Both the position numbers and the translations under genes were made by a program. From Verrucomicrobiales bacterium (GTDB taxonomy: Bacteria; Verrucomicrobiota; Verrucomicrobiia; Limisphaerales; Palsa-1400), in the NCBI GenBank assembly GCA_028293405.1, contig JAQGOW010000146.1, positions 1-6,290 of the forward strand: a stretch of 6,290 nt of DNA. Direction: 5' to 3'. The notes below the pieces were generated by a model, which saw nothing but the letters and a program-made list of their open reading frames with translations, made no database searches and had not been told where the DNA came from. Below, one piece after another: positions 5,918 to 6,290 of the stretch. How positions within the stretch are numbered: position 1 is the stretch's first letter; every line of letters starts with the position of its first letter.

Positions 5918-6290
5918 TCACTTCTTCGTTTTCAGCAGGGCCAACTCCGGCCACAGCAGCGCGCCCATCTTCATTCCATTTGCAAACGCCTTGAGACTAA
6001 ACTTTTCATTTGGCGAATGCGCGTTGTCATCCGGCAACGCGAGTCCAAGGAGGAGCGAGTCCGCGCCGATAACGTTCTTGAATTGAGTTACGATCGGGAT
6101 CGAACCGCCTTCACGCATCAACATCGGCTCACAACCGAATGCAGCTTTCAAAGTGCGCAACGCCGCCTGAGCAATCTCGCTCTTCGGCGAAACGATATAC
6201 GGTTCGCCACCGTGACCGACCTTAAGTTCCAAGCGACAAGTCGGCGGGCAAAGCTCCTCGATACGCTTCAATACTGCTTTGCGAATTTTG
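5918..6290 (-). CDS. M20-family metallopeptidase (dipeptidase-like), C-terminal part
   Basis: The last ~123 residues of a - strand gene run in from beyond the right edge; the frame is open to the window end. The sequence matches the C-terminal part of M20 peptidases, cytosolic zinc or cobalt enzymes that cleave dipeptides or acylated amino acids. Visible signatures are the KVGHGGEPYIVS stretch, an FGCEPMLMREGGSIPIV motif (substrate and dimer-interface region), and LPDDNAHSPNEKFSLKAF, in which the HSPNE histidine is the usual metal ligand near the C-terminus. The end, MKMGALLWPELALLKTKK, is normal for the family, and the stop codon lies at 5918-5920. The catalytic first half is not visible, so the exact specificity (dipeptidase, carboxypeptidase or deacylase) cannot be set. 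It converges on the respiratory operon and has no evident functional link to it. Confidence 0.9.
   Translation of the reverse strand, partial: KIRKAVLKRIEELCPPTCRLELKVGHGGEPYIVSPKSEIAQAALRTLKAAFGCEPMLMREGGSIPIVTQFKNVIGADSLLLGLALPDDNAHSPNEKFSLKAFANGMKMGALLWPELALLKTKK

Noticed and set aside
1..6290. CRISPR arrays, tRNA or rRNA genes, insertion sequences
   Set aside because: No direct repeats with spacers, no transposase or terminal inverted repeats and no RNA gene signatures were seen; the window is densely packed with coding sequence.

Overview
The window carries the downstream half of a respiratory operon on the + strand. It encodes alternative complex III (ACIII, the quinol:cytochrome c oxidoreductase that replaces the bc1 complex in many bacteria), followed directly by a cbb3-oxidase-like module. 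A convergent M20-family peptidase gene lies beyond it on the - strand. Both ends of the window cut through genes. The gene set, the moderate GC content and the scarcity of Shine-Dalgarno sites suggest a Gram-negative ACIII-bearing phylum. Verrucomicrobiota is my best guess, with Acidobacteriota or Planctomycetota as alternatives. No phylogenetic marker is present, so this is only an inference.

Layout: (1) 1-301, 3' end of actC (NrfD-like membrane subunit); (2) 301-840, actD (DUF3341); (3) 840-1511, actE (monoheme cytochrome c); (4) 1513-2766, actF (second NrfD-like subunit); (5) 2763-3137, a one-helix small protein with a conserved-looking tail; (6) 3141-4553, a CcoN-like heme-copper oxidase subunit I homologue; (7) 4550-5239, a CcoO-like monoheme cytochrome c; (8) 5236-5841, a membrane-anchored monoheme cytochrome c in the CcoP position; (9) a strong hairpin terminator at 5857-5884 that looks bidirectional; (10) 5918-6290, 3' end of an M20 peptidase gene on the - strand. 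Neighbouring + strand genes overlap by 1 or 4 nt or are separated by 1 or 3 nt, so they very probably form one transcript with translational coupling.

The main finding is in gene 6. It aligns along nearly its whole length with CcoN, with normal length and intact flanking motifs. However, five of the six canonical metal ligands are replaced: the low-spin heme histidine pair, the high-spin heme histidine and two CuB histidines. The helix VII tyrosine and the helix VIII glutamate are also gone. It therefore should not bind hemes b/b3 or CuB and cannot reduce oxygen by the known mechanism. The two partner cytochromes keep their heme-binding motifs. My reading, which is inference, is that ACIII is co-expressed with a redox-inactive CcoN scaffold that holds two cytochromes c. 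These would carry electrons from ACIII to a true terminal oxidase or another acceptor encoded elsewhere.
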